Shown one piece after another: positions 28,413-37,048 of a stretch of DNA of 64,000 bases; position 1 is the stretch's first letter; each line of letters begins with the position of its first letter. Under the pieces are notes generated by a model that was not told where the DNA came from, did not search any database, and saw only the letters and a program-made list of their open reading frames with translations. The position numbers and the translations under genes were made by a program. The DNA is taken from NCBI RefSeq assembly GCF_019343105.1, contig NZ_CP073764.1, forward strand, positions 1,798,001-1,862,000, in the 5' to 3' direction. Source of the DNA: Methylovirgula sp. HY1 (GTDB lineage: Bacteria; Pseudomonadota; Alphaproteobacteria; Rhizobiales; Beijerinckiaceae).

Positions 28413-29081
28413 TCAGAGAAGGTTATGGGCAAAAAATGCCAGCGTGCGGCTTTTCGCAAGCGCGGCACTTTGCTCGTCATAGCTCGGCCTCGGATCGCAA
28501 TTGAAGCCGTGATCGGCCGGATAGATATAGAGCGCGCTGTCGGGGTGAGCCGCGCGAATCTTCTCGACATCTTCCGGCGGGATGCTCTTGTCGCGCTCGC
28601 CGAAATGGAACGCGATCGGCGCCTTAAGCGCTTCATGCACCATGCCGGCGATCCCGGACCCGTAATAGGCCACGACCCCGCCAAGACCGGACAGATGCGC
28701 GGCCGCGGCATAGGCCATCGTACCTCCCCAGCAATAGCCGACGATGCCAACGACACCCGCCTGCGCGGCAGCCGCGACCGCGGCCTCGATGTCGGCAAGC
28801 GTATCTTCGAGCTTGGTGCGGGCGCGGATCTCCATGCCCTGCTTGAAATCCTCCGGCCCATAGCCGAGCTCGGTGTTCGGCGCGACCCGATCGAAAAGCG
28901 CCGGCGCGATAACGAGATAGCCCTCCGCAGCGAAACCGTCGGCCATCCTGCGGATATGATGGTTGACCCCAAAAATCTCCTGCAAAACGACAATCCCGGC
29001 GCGCGGCTTGCCGGAGGGTTCGGCCTTATAGGCACCGATCGTCGCGCCGTCCTTCGTCGTGAGCTTAATCATTTCGCCCAT
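28413..29081 (-). CDS. dienelactone hydrolase family protein
   Basis: This is an alpha/beta hydrolase of about 222 aa. The nucleophile is cysteine in GYCWGG, typical of dienelactone hydrolases, with Asp in GERDKSIP and His in ADHGFNC completing the triad. The Glu in QEIFGVN, which orients the cysteine in this family, is also there. Carboxymethylenebutenolidase activity is the family prototype, but no aromatic-degradation genes are adjacent, so the substrate is unknown. Confidence 0.9.
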   Translation of the reverse strand: MGEMIKLTTKDGATIGAYKAEPSGKPRAGIVVLQEIFGVNHHIRRMADGFAAEGYLVIAPALFDRVAPNTELGYGPEDFKQGMEIRARTKLEDTLADIEAAVAAAAQAGVVGIVGYCWGGTMAYAAAAHLSGLGGVVAYYGSGIAGMVHEALKAPIAFHFGERDKSIPPEDVEKIRAAHPDSALYIYPADHGFNCDPRPSYDEQSAALAKSRTLAFFAHNLL

Positions 29082-29170
29082 TGACTTCGCCTTTCGCATG
29101 TCTTGGCTGTTATCGCCTACGATAATGGATAACAGGCTTTTCTATCACGACAGCGCAACGGTCTTTCACG

Positions 29171-29686
29171 TTACCGCGAGTCGCTTTCCCATTTTTCGAT
29201 CGGTTCGCTCGCCTGCACTGCGGCTTCGACGATGGAACGGCCGCCGAGCTTCAGCCCCGGTGCGATCTCGGCCAAAGGCACGAGGACGAAAGCCCGGTTG
29301 AAGAGTTCCTTATGCGGCAGAATGAGATCCGGCGTCGAAAGCGGTGCGTCACCGTAAAAAAGAATATCGATATCGATGAGCCGCGGTCCCCAGCGGATCG
29401 TCTCTGCGCGCCCCATATCGGCCTCGATGCTCTTCACCGCGGCGAGCAAAGCCGCAGGTTCGAGCGAGGTTTGCGCCAGCGCGCAGGCATTGGCGAAACT
29501 CTCCTGTTCGAGATAGCCCCAGGGCGGCGTCTGATAGATCGACGAGACAGCGGTCAAGACCGCGACGCCGCGCGCTTCGAGAAGCGCCAGGGCCGCTTTG
29601 ATATTCGCCGGCTTGTCGCCGATATTGCTCCCGAGGCCAAAGCCGATCTCGACTCGGCCGCCCGAGTCAGGCGCGTGCAATGGCAT
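29171..29686 (-). CDS. folK: HPPK, 6-hydroxymethyl-dihydropterin diphosphokinase
   Basis: FolK transfers pyrophosphate from ATP to 6-hydroxymethyl-dihydropterin in folate synthesis. Motifs GLGSNIGDKPANI, SSIYQTPPWGY and WGPRLIDIDILFYG (catalytic Asp pair) are present. Length is 171 aa. The ATG at 29686 lies inside the 3' end of folP, a 20-nt overlap. folB, usually between folP and folK in Hyphomicrobiales, is missing here. Confidence 0.93.
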   Translation of the reverse strand: MPLHAPDSGGRVEIGFGLGSNIGDKPANIKAALALLEARGVAVLTAVSSIYQTPPWGYLEQESFANACALAQTSLEPAALLAAVKSIEADMGRAETIRWGPRLIDIDILFYGDAPLSTPDLILPHKELFNRAFVLVPLAEIAPGLKLGGRSIVEAAVQASEPIEKWESDSR

Positions 29687-30482
29687 CGAAAACCTTGAAG
29701 GCTGCGACATGTTCCGCCGCATCATGAACACGAAAAACCGAGGCCCCACGCGCGGCGGCGGCCAAATTGGCGGCCAGCGTGGCGACGAGACGTGACTCGA
29801 CCTCGGAACCGACCATCGCGCCGAGCAAAGATTTGCGCGAAATGCCGACGAGCAGAGGCAGATCATAGTCGAGAAAAGAATCGAGACGATTGAGGACGAA
29901 AAGATTTTGATCCTTCGTCTTGCCGAAACCAATGCCTGGATCAAGGATGATGTGGCGATGCGGAATGCCGGCTTTGTCGGCCAGCGCCAGAGAAAGATCG
30001 AAGAAGCGTCGCATCTCGCCCAAGACATCGAGGTCTGGATCGACGCCGTCGCGGTTATGCATGATGACGACGGCCGCGCCGCCTTCCGCGACCGCATCAG
30101 CCATAGCCGGATCCTTTTGCAGCCCCCACACGTCATTGACGACGGCGACGCCGACAGAGATCGCATAACGTGCGACAGCCGCTTTGGAGGTATCGATAGA
30201 GATCGGTTTCTCGATCGCTTGCGCGAGACCGGGAAGGATTGGCGCGAGCCGCGCGAGTTCGACCTCTTCCGGCACCGGCGTATGGCCGGGCCGCGTCGAC
30301 TCGGCCCCTATGTCGATGATGTCGGCGCCATCTTCGACAAGTCTCTTCGCCTGCGCCAGAGCCGCCTCGTGCGACTGGAACTTGCCGCCGTCGGAAAACG
30401 AATCCGGGGTCACATTCAAAATGCCCATGACCAGGGAACGCTGGCCTAGGAGACCGATAAATTGATCGCGCTTATGCTGCAT
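29667..30482 (-). CDS. folP: dihydropteroate synthase
   Basis: FolP condenses para-aminobenzoate with dihydropterin pyrophosphate. The TIM-barrel signatures GILNVTPDSFSDGG (pterin/pyrophosphate loop) and DIIDIGAESTRPG are intact, with DPGIGFGKT later and SxR-type loop SRVRGASVFRVHD-like residues at the end (RVHD). Length is 271 aa. It overlaps folK and the pair forms the operon. Confidence 0.95.
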   Translation of the reverse strand: MQHKRDQFIGLLGQRSLVMGILNVTPDSFSDGGKFQSHEAALAQAKRLVEDGADIIDIGAESTRPGHTPVPEEVELARLAPILPGLAQAIEKPISIDTSKAAVARYAISVGVAVVNDVWGLQKDPAMADAVAEGGAAVVIMHNRDGVDPDLDVLGEMRRFFDLSLALADKAGIPHRHIILDPGIGFGKTKDQNLFVLNRLDSFLDYDLPLLVGISRKSLLGAMVGSEVESRLVATLAANLAAAARGASVFRVHDAAEHVAAFKVFDAIARA

Positions 30483-30578
30483 GTTGCGACATGGGGCTCC
30501 GCTCAGCAGAGGTTCGAAAAGGGGAAAGCAAATATGGTAGGCGCGACTTAACCTGGTCCGACTTGGCCAGACCGGGCG

Positions 30579-30794
30579 TCACAACGACTGTTTCTCTTGG
30601 CCTGGATAGGCGCAACGCCATTTGACGATGTGAACGTTCGGATGGCTGTTGGACCATCGCGCCATATAGGGTTCCGCATCAGCGACACATGTCCGCAGCG
30701 AGCCTTGCGAAGCAAACTGCAAATGCCGATCATCGCATTGGCCCGGATGCGCTATGCTGCATACGGTCAGGATCAATTCCATGAGACCCATCAT
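30579..30794 (-). CDS. small conserved hypothetical protein, 71 aa
   Basis: The product MMGLMELILTVCSIAHPGQCDDRHLQF has four cysteines (two near CSIAHPGQC and one each in RTCVADAEP and KWRCAYPG) and aromatic residues spaced as in a small conserved alphaproteobacterial family that I have seen only as hypothetical. A start at the second or third methionine is also possible. It sits alone between folP and petA on the same strand. Confidence 0.6.
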   Translation of the reverse strand: MMGLMELILTVCSIAHPGQCDDRHLQFASQGSLRTCVADAEPYMARWSNSHPNVHIVKWRCAYPGQEKQSL

Positions 30795-30941
30795 CACCTC
30801 CCTGACCTCAAGGCACCGCTGCTGCTGGCCCGTCCCGTTGCGGGAAATCGCCCGCTCCCTTGTCAAAACAGTCCCATCGGAATATCGCGCCGCCTGATCG
30901 CAAATTGCGTGGCGGCAAACGGCAGGAAATTATCCGACGAA

Positions 30942-30984
30942 AGCATGATCTTGAGAAGTTGGCAGACTTTTCCGGAACAAGCTC
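30942..30984. repeat. degenerate palindromic repeat module A
   Basis: A decayed copy opening AGCATGATCTTGAGAAGTTG and closing CTTTTCCGGAACAAGCTCTC. It lies in the 307-nt gap (30795-31101) between the small gene and petA, where nothing else is recognised. Confidence 0.55.
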
Positions 30985-31101
30985 TCGCGCCCGATTTAGC
31001 CATTTCCGAACGCCGACCCTTGGTTGTTGTTCCAAGGGCCCAAGCGACGATACTGCGACAATTCGCCAAAGGGAAGCGCCGGGAACAACGGCCGTGACAG
31101 C

Positions 31102-31758
31102 TCAGAGCTGCTCAACCGACGCTAGGTCAAAGCTGACCCCAGGCGGGTTTTCGCCGATACGCAGAATCGTATCGCTGACGAAGCGATGCGGCGGCACCGG
31201 CAGATTCAGAGGCGCCGGAACGTTTTTGAAGACACGTGCCGCAAGATCATATTTCGAGCCATGACAGGGGCAGAAATAGCCTCCCGGCCAATTCGCAACC
31301 GGCTTCGTCGCGCTCGCTTGTGGAAATGCCTGGGGAATGCAGCCGAGATGGGTGCAAATGCCAACCACCACAAGAAACTCGGGTTTGATCGACCGATGCC
31401 AATTTTTCGCGTAAGGCGGTTGCTGGAGCTGCTCCGAATTCGGGTCGGAAAGCATGGCCACCAAGCTGGGCGATTGCAAGGTCTCGAGCAGTTTCTCGGG
31501 GCGTTTGAGAATGAAGATTGGATGCGCCCGCCAGCTCACGATGATATTTTCGCCCGGCGCCAGCTTTGCCAAATCGACATCGATGGGCCCTCCGGCCGCG
31601 AGGGTCGAGGCATCAGGATTCATCTGATCGATGAGCGGCACCATTGTCGCCGCCGCAGCGACGAGGCCCATGGCGCCCGTCGCAAGATAAAGAAAGTCCC
31701 GGCGTGTCGGTTGCGTCGCGGAGCCATTGCTCGCGACATTCAGATCCGAAGGCCCCAT
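31102..31758 (-). CDS. petA: ubiquinol-cytochrome c reductase Rieske subunit
   Basis: This is the Rieske [2Fe-2S] protein of cytochrome bc1. A Tat-type anchor (TRRDFLYLATGAMGLVAAAA) is followed by the soluble domain with CTHLGC and CPCHGS, the cluster ligands and disulfide. A 10-residue Pro-rich turn follows. Length is about 218 aa from the ATG at 31758. No cytochrome b or c1 gene is beside it: the neighbours are a small hypothetical gene and a DUF6134-like gene. It may be a second, orphan copy. Confidence 0.9.
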   Translation of the reverse strand: MGPSDLNVASNGSATQPTRRDFLYLATGAMGLVAAAATMVPLIDQMNPDASTLAAGGPIDVDLAKLAPGENIIVSWRAHPIFILKRPEKLLETLQSPSLVAMLSDPNSEQLQQPPYAKNWHRSIKPEFLVVVGICTHLGCIPQAFPQASATKPVANWPGGYFCPCHGSKYDLAARVFKNVPAPLNLPVPPHRFVSDTILRIGENPPGVSFDLASVEQL

Positions 31759-32163
31759 CGCATCCCCCCTATCGTCATCATCTTTGAATCGGAGACATTC
31801 AAAATCATGATCCACAACATCGGACTGTCCGATGCTTCATGATGGTGGCCGGGGCCGAAGTTCAAAACCGTTGCGCGAAAAAACCTACGCGATCCGCCTT
31901 AAACTCAGGGACACCGGAGAACAGCTTCCATCCTCCAAAAATCTTACCCTGCACCATGACAAAGCTGAGGCAAGATCATCGGGCTGTACATCTGTCTAAA
32001 CATAGAGGCTCTTCACCCCCCGGCAAGAGGCCGGGCCCAATGCCGCACCCGCGCTTTCGCACATATAGGAACCCGAAATGGCACCCGGCTTTTCAAGCGC
32101 CATGTTGCTTCAAATACCGGGTACGCGCCATGAAAAACTCGTGCAACTTTTCCGAGAACATAG
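31759..32163. other. 405-nt intergenic region
   Basis: It contains the petA promoter side and the 3' flank of the DUF6134-like gene. A short GC hairpin (CCCGGCAAGAGGCCGGG, about 32018-32034) may end transcription of the latter. No gene is supported. Confidence 0.4.
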
Positions 32164-32808
32164 TCAGCGTCGTAGGTCCGAAACGATTTTCGAATGATCC
32201 GAACCCAGCAATTTGATCCGCAGCGGCACATCGCCGTCGAGCCAAATATCGCGTTTGAGATCGCCGCTGATCTTATAGCGTTCCGTCTGGATCGTGGTGC
32301 CTTGCCGGACAATCGGATCTGGCCCCATATCCTGGACTTTGATCGAAAGAATTTTGCCCGTCGCGGTATCGAACAATTGCGTTTGGCCGACGAAATCGTT
32401 GTTCCAAAGACTGTCCGGAAAGACGACCTGAGGCAGCTCCTGCAACTTTCCATCAGCGGTCAGATTGAACTTGTCGCCGACGAGCATCGCGGTGACGGCG
32501 TGCTTCTTTCCATTGTCATTGGTGTGCGAGCTGTAAGAGACGAATTGGCCAGCGTTCCAGGTTTCGACCGCCGCATGTTCATAATGATAGGCTTCGACGA
32601 ACATGATCACGACCGAAATATGGGTGGTGGATTTGATGGTCGTCGTGTCACCGTTTTTCTCGATTTCAATGATGTCGGTTCCGATCTTATTGCCATTGCG
32701 GGTGATGTCGAAGACACGACGCATCACGGGCTCCGGCGGCGTCTGCGCCATAGCCGGCTCAATTGCTAAAAAGAAAAAGCTGAGCAGCAGAGAGAAAATT
32801 TTGAGCAT
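32164..32808 (-). CDS. secreted DUF6134-like protein
   Basis: This 214-aa protein has a clear signal peptide (LKIFSLLLSFFFLAIEPAMA, cleavage after AMAQ). The mature part is predicted all-beta with the pattern FDITRNGNKIGTDIIEIEKNGDT, characteristic of the DUF6134 family of exported proteins. A later block SLWNNDFVGQTQLFDT holds conserved aromatic residues. No cysteine pair or enzyme motif is seen. Role unknown. Confidence 0.65.
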   Translation of the reverse strand: MLKIFSLLLSFFFLAIEPAMAQTPPEPVMRRVFDITRNGNKIGTDIIEIEKNGDTTTIKSTTHISVVIMFVEAYHYEHAAVETWNAGQFVSYSSHTNDNGKKHAVTAMLVGDKFNLTADGKLQELPQVVFPDSLWNNDFVGQTQLFDTATGKILSIKVQDMGPDPIVRQGTTIQTERYKISGDLKRDIWLDGDVPLRIKLLGSDHSKIVSDLRR

Positions 32809-32919
32809 GAGAGGATTCTTTCCAGGCGCTGACAAGACACCGCCGGTCGCGAATGACTGATGCGAATTGGACATGGCTCTTCTAGACATTGATTTTTTCA
32901 AATCCGCGGCCGACTGCTA

Positions 32920-33080
32920 GAGCGTTTTCCGACCGGATAGAATCAGCCGGTCGACAAGAAAACGCTCAAAATCCAAAAGCTGGAGCATGCTCTTGTCGGA
33001 AAAGTCATTCAACTTTTCCGGAACATGCTCTAGAGCGCTTTCCGACCGGATAGAATCGTTCGATCGAGAAGAAAACGCTC
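32920..33080. repeat. composite repeat, modules B-A-B
   Basis: Module B (32920-32967), module A (32983-33030) and a second module B (33033-33080) follow one another with only CTAG-containing junctions (GCTAGAGCG, GCTCTAGAGCG). This is the longest clean composite in the window. It fills a third of the 496-nt gap upstream of the DUF6134-like gene. Confidence 0.85.
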
Positions 33081-33304
33081 TCGGAGCTGTCAAACCGCTT
33101 ATTTCGTCATTGCGGCAGCCGCATGGCTTGGCGCCATTTGCAACGGCTCCATAGGCAGCCGTTTCGGCATAGCCAGACGCAACCGAGCCAAAGCCCGCTC
33201 CTCAAAAGCGGACGAATCCTGAAAATTTGTTGTCACAAGCACGCCTGCGCGCCAACGGCGGCCACTTGACACCACCAGGCCGCCCGAACCGGCAGCCGCA
33301 GCAA

Positions 33305-34849
33305 TTATTGCGTCTTCCAGGCATTGATCGCGTCGTCAATGGCGCGCGTCCCGGAAGTGCCTTTTTCGAAAGTCAGCTTGGCGATCCGACCATTGCCGAG
33401 AAGCATCGGAATATCGAACCAAGCACGCCGCTTGATCAGATCGAGATTCGTTGCTTCCGCGCTGCCACGGCTCAAGCCGATGAGGAAGGAATTCTCCATG
33501 ATCGGCACCGGGACGCCAATCAACGAATCCCCGGTCGGCGCATCGTCCAAGCGCAATTGGGGCAAGCTGATCTGCTTCACGCCACCGGTTGGGCTGCCGG
33601 GTTGGATCGTGAAGACCACGGTTATCGTATGCGACGCCGGCAGACTCGCGTCCATATTCTTCTGGAACGTGAGCACCGCCTTCAACTTGTCGGCGGGAAC
33701 GTCAATATCGGCATGGACCGCGGTGCCGACTGGCTGCCCCGCGCCGCTGGCGACATTATCCAACCGCCAGACCACGGTCCCTACATAAGTTTTGACCTTG
33801 TTGGGCGCATCTGGAGCCTCTACGAGCAGGGCGGCCCGCTGCGCCACCGGAATGGTCTGGCCAACGGCCTCAGTCGCCGCTGGCGCTGGGTTGGCCGCCG
33901 CCGCGGGAGCGGCCGTTGGCGCAGACACCGCAGCCTGGGTGCCGCTCGGCGTTGCGGCCGGCGTTTCTTGTTGCTTAGGGCCGGCGCCGATGCGCTCGAC
34001 GAGCTTGCCAGTCTTTTCCGGCTTGATCAGGACGGGGGGCTTCAGATGCGCCAGGCGATCCGGCCGGTCTCGCAACGTCCAAGCAGCCACGGCCACGATA
34101 GCGACGACGACGGCGACGATGCCGCCGACGATCCAAAGCCGAAAGCCGCCGCCGCGGCTTTCTTCGGGCGCCCACTGCGGAGCATAAACGCGTAGGCCCT
34201 CGGGACGCGTCTTCTGCAAATCATCGAAGGACGTATCTTCCAGGCTGGCAGGCGATTCGGCGCGAAAATCCTCGTGAGCGTCCGTCGCCAGAACCGGCGG
34301 CATCGGCATCTTGGTCTTTTGCGCTGGCCGTTCGGGCATTCGCGGCGGCCGCCTTTCTTGCGGCTGCCGGGGATTTTCCTCAGCAAGATCAGGGGGATTC
34401 TGGCGCTTGGCGGCCGCCGAAGCAGGCCAGGGCATTGGTCCGGGCGGCGTTTGACCCGAAAGCTTAGGGGCCGGCGGCGAAACAGCTTTTGGCGAAGCGA
34501 CAGCCGGTCGGCGGGGCGGCGTGATCGTATGGGATTCCGCCGCAACAGGCGCAGGCGCCGCAGGTTCGGGCGCGCTTGGCGTCGGAACGGCCGGAGCTGC
34601 CGCCTGAGGCTTTTCATCGGCCTGTCCATCGAGCGCGAGCGCGCCCAATTCGCCCTCGAGACGCGCAACCGCACCGTCCAAAGCTTCCGTCTCACGCGCA
34701 ATATCGGCTTCCGCAAGCGGCGGATCTAGACTGAGCAATTGCGCGAGAAGCGCCTTACGAGCGCGTTCGTAGACCGCACGCCGTATCTCAGGCGTCGAAT
34801 TCGGCAGGCCAGCGACGGCCTTGGCAAGCAGTGGGTAATATTCAGCCAT
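33305..34849 (-). CDS. hypothetical single-pass membrane protein with Pro/Ala-rich linker
   Basis: The 514-aa product starts MAEYYPLLAKAVAGLPNSTPEIRRAVYERARKAL, a helical N-terminal domain common to a conserved alphaproteobacterial hypothetical family. It continues with a long Pro/Ala/Lys-rich linker, one membrane helix (LWIVGGIVAVVVAIVAVAAW) and a C-terminal beta-rich domain of about 180 residues, probably periplasmic. The layout suggests an envelope or signalling protein. No named function. Confidence 0.75.
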   Translation of the reverse strand: MAEYYPLLAKAVAGLPNSTPEIRRAVYERARKALLAQLLSLDPPLAEADIARETEALDGAVARLEGELGALALDGQADEKPQAAAPAVPTPSAPEPAAPAPVAAESHTITPPRRPAVASPKAVSPPAPKLSGQTPPGPMPWPASAAAKRQNPPDLAEENPRQPQERRPPRMPERPAQKTKMPMPPVLATDAHEDFRAESPASLEDTSFDDLQKTRPEGLRVYAPQWAPEESRGGGFRLWIVGGIVAVVVAIVAVAAWTLRDRPDRLAHLKPPVLIKPEKTGKLVERIGAGPKQQETPAATPSGTQAAVSAPTAAPAAAANPAPAATEAVGQTIPVAQRAALLVEAPDAPNKVKTYVGTVVWRLDNVASGAGQPVGTAVHADIDVPADKLKAVLTFQKNMDASLPASHTITVVFTIQPGSPTGGVKQISLPQLRLDDAPTGDSLIGVPVPIMENSFLIGLSRGSAEATNLDLIKRRAWFDIPMLLGNGRIAKLTFEKGTSGTRAIDDAINAWKTQ

Positions 34850-34971
34850 TTTGCGTTCAGAGCATTCCCCGGCCCCTCCGTCAACTGGCGGCGGCCTTAC
34901 GCCGATTCCCGCTTCGTCGATCGCTCGGCGACCCACATTGCGGCACACATCGGCTCTGCTTCAAAAACTAC

Positions 34972-35038
34972 GAGCATGTCTTTATCGAGAAAGCCTAGCA
35001 ACTTTTTCGATATTTAGACACCGGACGTATCCGATGCC
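34972..35038. repeat. degenerate module A with a module C-like palindrome
   Basis: A worn module A (GAGCATGTCTTTATCGAGAA ... CAACTTTTTCGA) runs straight into TAGACACCGGACGTATCCG, an imperfect module C palindrome. It lies 120 nt upstream of the membrane-protein gene start and 60 nt before the next composite. Confidence 0.6.
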
Positions 35039-35097
35039 GCTTCGAGATGCGGCGATTCAGCCGATCGCAATGATTCTCTCCGCTCGAACCAGCTCTA

Positions 35098-35205
35098 GAG
35101 CATGTTCCGGAAAAGTTGAATGACTTTTCCGGAACATGCTCCAGCTTATTGATTTGGAGTGTTTTCCTATCGATCGGGTGCGTCCACCCGATCGGAAAAC
35201 GCTCT
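35098..35205. repeat. composite palindromic repeat, modules A and B (best copy)
   Basis: Module A (35098-35141) is a nearly perfect 44-nt inverted repeat whose arms read GAGCATGTTCCGGAAAAGT. After a 15-nt linker module B (35157-35205) has arms around CGATCGGGTG / CACCCGATCG. The right edge, CTCTAG, overlaps the purA stop codon (TAG on the minus strand), so the element begins exactly where purA ends. Confidence 0.9.
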
Positions 35206-36502
35206 AGCGATCACGGAAAGGATTGTGAACCAGGATCGTGTCCTCGCGCTCCGGACTCGTCGACAGCAGCGCAACGGGCGCCTCGATCAATTCCTCGATT
35301 CGGCGCACATATTTGATCGCTTGCGCCGGAAGATCGACCCAAGACCTCGCTCCCTGCGTGGTTTGCTGCCAACCCGGGAACACTTCATAAACCGGCTCGA
35401 TGGCCGCTTGCGCCGCCTGGCTCGCCGGCATGCGGTCGAGCATAGCGCCGTCGAGAAGATAACCGACGCATATTTTGATTTCTTCGAATCCATCGAGAAT
35501 ATCGAGCTTCGTCAAGGCAATCCCGTCGATTCCGGAGGTTTTCACCGCCTGCCGGACGAGAACCGCATCGAACCAGCCGCAGCGCCGCCGCCGTCCGGTA
35601 TTGACGCCATATTCATGGCCTTTATCGCCGATCAATTGCCCGATTTCGTCTGTGAGTTCGGTCGGGAACGGACCGCCGCCGACCCGCGTCGTGTAGGCCT
35701 TGGCGATGCCCAGCACATAGCCCACGGCCTTGGGCCCGAGCCCGGATCCGGTCGCCGCATTCGCCGCCACGGTATTCGATGAGGTAACAAAAGGATAAGT
35801 GCCATGGTCGATGTCGAGCATGGCGCCTTGCGCACCTTCGAAGAGAATGCGCTTGCCGTCACGCCGCAAAGTTTCGAGAAGGTCCCAGGTCGCGTCCATG
35901 AATGGCAGGACTTTCGGCGCGATCGCCATGAGCTCGTCGCGAATGGCGGATGCGGCAATCGGCTCCAGCCCGAGACCGCGGCGCAAAGGCTCGTGATGCG
36001 CGAGCAGACGGGCGATCTTTTCGTCGAGCGTATTGGGCTCGCACAGATCCATCAGCCGGATCGCGCGGCGGCCTACCTTGTCTTCATAGGCCGGCCCGAT
36101 GCCCCGCTTCGTCGTGCCGATCTTGACCCCTTCGGTCGTTGCCTCTTCGCGATGGGCATCGAGTTCACGATGCAGCGACAGGATCAGCGTGACATTTTCG
36201 GCGATCTTGAGATTGTCCGGCGAAACCATCACCCCTTGGTCCGCGAGCTTGGCGATTTCGTCAACGAGATGATAGGGATCGAGGACAACCCCGTTGCCGA
36301 TCACCGACAGCTTGCCCGGCCGGACAATGCCAGAAGGCAAAAGCGCAAGCTTAAAGACCTGGTTGCCGATGACCAATGTATGGCCAGCATTATGCCCGCC
36401 CTGAAAACGCACGACCACGTCGGCTTCGAGCGAAAGCCAATCGACGATCTTTCCCTTGCCCTCATCGCCCCATTGAGCGCCGACAACCACGACATTCGCC
36501 AT
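35204..36502 (-). CDS. purA: adenylosuccinate synthetase
   Basis: PurA condenses IMP and aspartate with GTP in AMP synthesis. The N-terminal [11 protein letters not shown] loop, [13 protein letters not shown] and the [17 protein letters not shown]-binding segment are intact. [13 protein letters not shown] and the C-terminal STSPERED are present as well. Length is 432 aa, normal. The ATG at 36502 starts the conserved part. The stop codon is contributed by the CTAG edge of a palindromic repeat. Confidence 0.97.
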   Translation of the reverse strand: MANVVVVGAQWGDEGKGKIVDWLSLEADVVVRFQGGHNAGHTLVIGNQVFKLALLPSGIVRPGKLSVIGNGVVLDPYHLVDEIAKLADQGVMVSPDNLKIAENVTLILSLHRELDAHREEATTEGVKIGTTKRGIGPAYEDKVGRRAIRLMDLCEPNTLDEKIARLLAHHEPLRRGLGLEPIAASAIRDELMAIAPKVLPFMDATWDLLETLRRDGKRILFEGAQGAMLDIDHGTYPFVTSSNTVAANAATGSGLGPKAVGYVLGIAKAYTTRVGGGPFPTELTDEIGQLIGDKGHEYGVNTGRRRRCGWFDAVLVRQAVKTSGIDGIALTKLDILDGFEEIKICVGYLLDGAMLDRMPASQAAQAAIEPVYEVFPGWQQTTQGARSWVDLPAQAIKYVRRIEELIEAPVALLSTSPEREDTILVHNPFRDR

Positions 36503-37048
36503 CGCACTTCGTCTTTCAACTCGTTCTACGCGTCGAGCATGTTCTGGGAAATTGGCAGACCTCGCCGCCGAGAACATGCCCATCTCATTCATTTTGAACG
36601 GTTCTTATCGATCGGACGATTCCATCCGTTCGGAAAACGCTCAAAGCGCAAATCTTCCGCGCCTTATGTCGGCGAGCTGACGGTCAACGCCATTTTGGCG
36701 GCGCCGGTCTGCCCCTGCCAACGGCACGCCAGCGCGCGGGCCAAGGCCTCCGGTCCGCCGCACCGCGATTGATTCAAACGCGATTGATTCAATGGACGAA
36801 ATGCAAGCAGCGCCGAGACTAACTTGCCGCCTCGGCATTGCGCCATCACCAAGGCTCTGTCGCCGGGATTGGGTACACAATTGCGCTACGCGAGTAAAGC
36901 ATAGGAGGCATCGACCGACGACACCCGCGGCGCTGGCGAAGCACCGGAGGAGACTCCGGAGGCTTTCCTTTGCCGCAGAGACCTATATTCGGTCGCAAAA
37001 GCGACGAAGCCATCCATTTATCTGCTGCAACCTCACCTCGGCCACTCC
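36503..37048. other. 546-nt divergent intergenic region with repeats
   Basis: It separates purA from kup. It holds a worn repeat (module A 36535-36579, module B 36596-36642) and a direct duplication of the 15-mer CGCGATTGATTCAAA at 36764-36793. The remaining sequence, including the kup upstream region, shows no recognised riboswitch or gene. Confidence 0.55.
36535..36642. repeat. composite palindromic repeat, modules A and B (degenerate)
   Basis: Module A retains both ends (GAGCATGTTCTGGGAA and GAACATGCC) but its centre has drifted. Module B keeps the TCGATCGGACGATTCCATCCG core and the GGAAAACGCTC arm. It begins about 30 nt upstream of the purA start, so it may also form part of the purA leader. 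Confidence 0.7.
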
